Origin: Leptospiraceae bacterium
Lineage (GTDB): Bacteria; Spirochaetota; Leptospiria; Leptospirales; Leptospiraceae
Length of the DNA: 64,000 nt
Reading direction: 5' to 3'
Assembly: GCA_016708435.1 (NCBI GenBank)
Contig: JADJFV010000002.1
Location: 310,001-374,000 of the forward strand
In this document: positions 63,601 through 64,000 of the stretch, one piece after another
How the letters are laid out: every line of letters begins with the position of its first letter
Position numbering within the stretch: the stretch's first letter is position 1
The notes under the pieces: model-generated
The model's input: only the letters and a program-made list of their open reading frames with translations
What the model was told of the DNA's origin: nothing
Databases searched by the model: none
Made by a program: the position numbers and the translations under genes

Positions 63601-64000
63601 CTAATTACATGTAGCTGTCACACCACCGGACGAATAGCAGGCACTACGAGCTGTCATCCCAAGGTCTTGAACTATTCCATTCCTAGATAGAATACAATGA
63701 CATCTATCAACAGGTGGGCTTGATGGTTGAGAAGGTGAACTCGGCGCATTATTTGTATTAGCCGATGAACTCCCACCACATGTATTATCTACCCAGGCTT
63801 GTTGCATAGAGCAATCAACTCCGCTTCCTTGACAAAAAGATAAGGTCGTTCGTGCATTTTCGCATTCACTTGGTCCGGATGATTGATTTCCGCCTCCATC
63901 TGAATTATAAGCTGGTTGAGGTTGACTCCTTCGTCTTTCCGCCTGACGTCTCCGAGTTTCCTGTTCAGAAGATACAATGTCATTGTATGCTTTGTTCATA
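63601..64000 (-). CDS. Cys-containing low-complexity protein, runs off right edge
   Basis: Visible 132 residues. The N-terminus is charged (TRRRQAERRRSQPQP) and not a signal, so the gene may extend past the window. Six Cys in SECENARTTLSFC, DCSMQQAWVDNTC and RCHCILSR patterns look like disulfide pairs in an exported protein, separated by Ser/Pro-rich linkers (SSPSQPSSPP). Family not recognised. It lies 9 nt upstream of the DUF1554 lipoprotein. Confidence 0.6.
   Translation of the reverse strand, partial: MNKAYNDIVSSEQETRRRQAERRRSQPQPAYNSDGGGNQSSGPSECENARTTLSFCQGSGVDCSMQQAWVDNTCGGSSSANTNNAPSSPSQPSSPPVDRCHCILSRNGIVQDLGMTARSACYSSGGVTATCN

Overview
The window reads as an AT-rich chromosomal segment of a member of the Leptospiraceae, probably environmental or saprophytic. 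Support comes from two DUF1574-type SGNH proteins, a DUF1554-type lipoprotein, many loose-lipobox lipoproteins, a MoxR/DUF58/Bat operon and three PIN toxin-antitoxin modules. That assignment is inferred from family content; no rRNA or marker-gene comparison was possible. I saw no rRNA, tRNA, prophage, IS transposase or CRISPR array.

Layout. 1-4542: MoxR (5' cut by the window edge), DUF58, a BatD-position membrane protein, BatA and a frameshifted BatB. 4639-6850: a small membrane protein, a DUF4143 ATPase and a MazG-like pyrophosphohydrolase. 7032-14609 (minus): a polysaccharide assembly and O-acylation operon with GT87, GT4 and two tandem MBOAT/SGNH pairs. 14973-18494: queA, an MltF-like lytic transglycosylase and two small soluble proteins. 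18662-24224: a nucleotidyltransferase-GT2 fusion, an RfbE-like epimerase, a GT2, speH, a saccharopine-dehydrogenase-like reductase and pyrF. 24309-30549: a glycan-binding lipoprotein, a BASS transporter, a Phd/PIN module and a second DUF4143 ATPase. 30553-35448 (minus): an SDR, then aldehyde dehydrogenase, response regulator and a frameshifted histidine kinase. 35540-43129: SGNH lipoprotein, broken zinc ribbon, acyltransferase, cNMP sensor, ExbB/MotA-like channel, UspA, CBS protein, M48 protease and DUF4384 protein. 43285-49748: AbrB/PIN module, esterase, thioesterase, Fic protein, two lipoproteins and a third DUF4143 ATPase. 49846-55707: argB, patatin, GH5 glycosidase, LuxR-type regulator and an acyl-CoA-synthetase-like enzyme. 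55849-62490: an assimilatory sulfate reduction and siroheme operon (sulfite reductase, cysH, cysD, RHH/PIN module, cysN, precorrin-2 dehydrogenase, SUMT). 62536-64000: a DUF1554 lipoprotein and a cysteine-containing protein cut by the right edge.

Three themes cross these regions. (1) Short dispersed palindromic repeats of several families sit flush against gene starts. In at least five places the repeat end supplies the Shine-Dalgarno-like sequence or forms the start codon, and in three others repeat sequence has become the end of a protein. (2) Three solitary DUF4143 ATPases each have a long palindrome over the promoter. Two toxin-antitoxin or ATPase genes show a clean leaderless layout (-35, 17 bp, -10, 6 nt, ATG) with an operator inside, and the third DUF4143 gene fits the same spacing with a weaker -10. 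(3) Three genes (batB, a hybrid-length histidine kinase, a zinc-ribbon protein) are each broken by what looks like one missing base in a short homopolymer, which points to assembly indels more than to pseudogenes.
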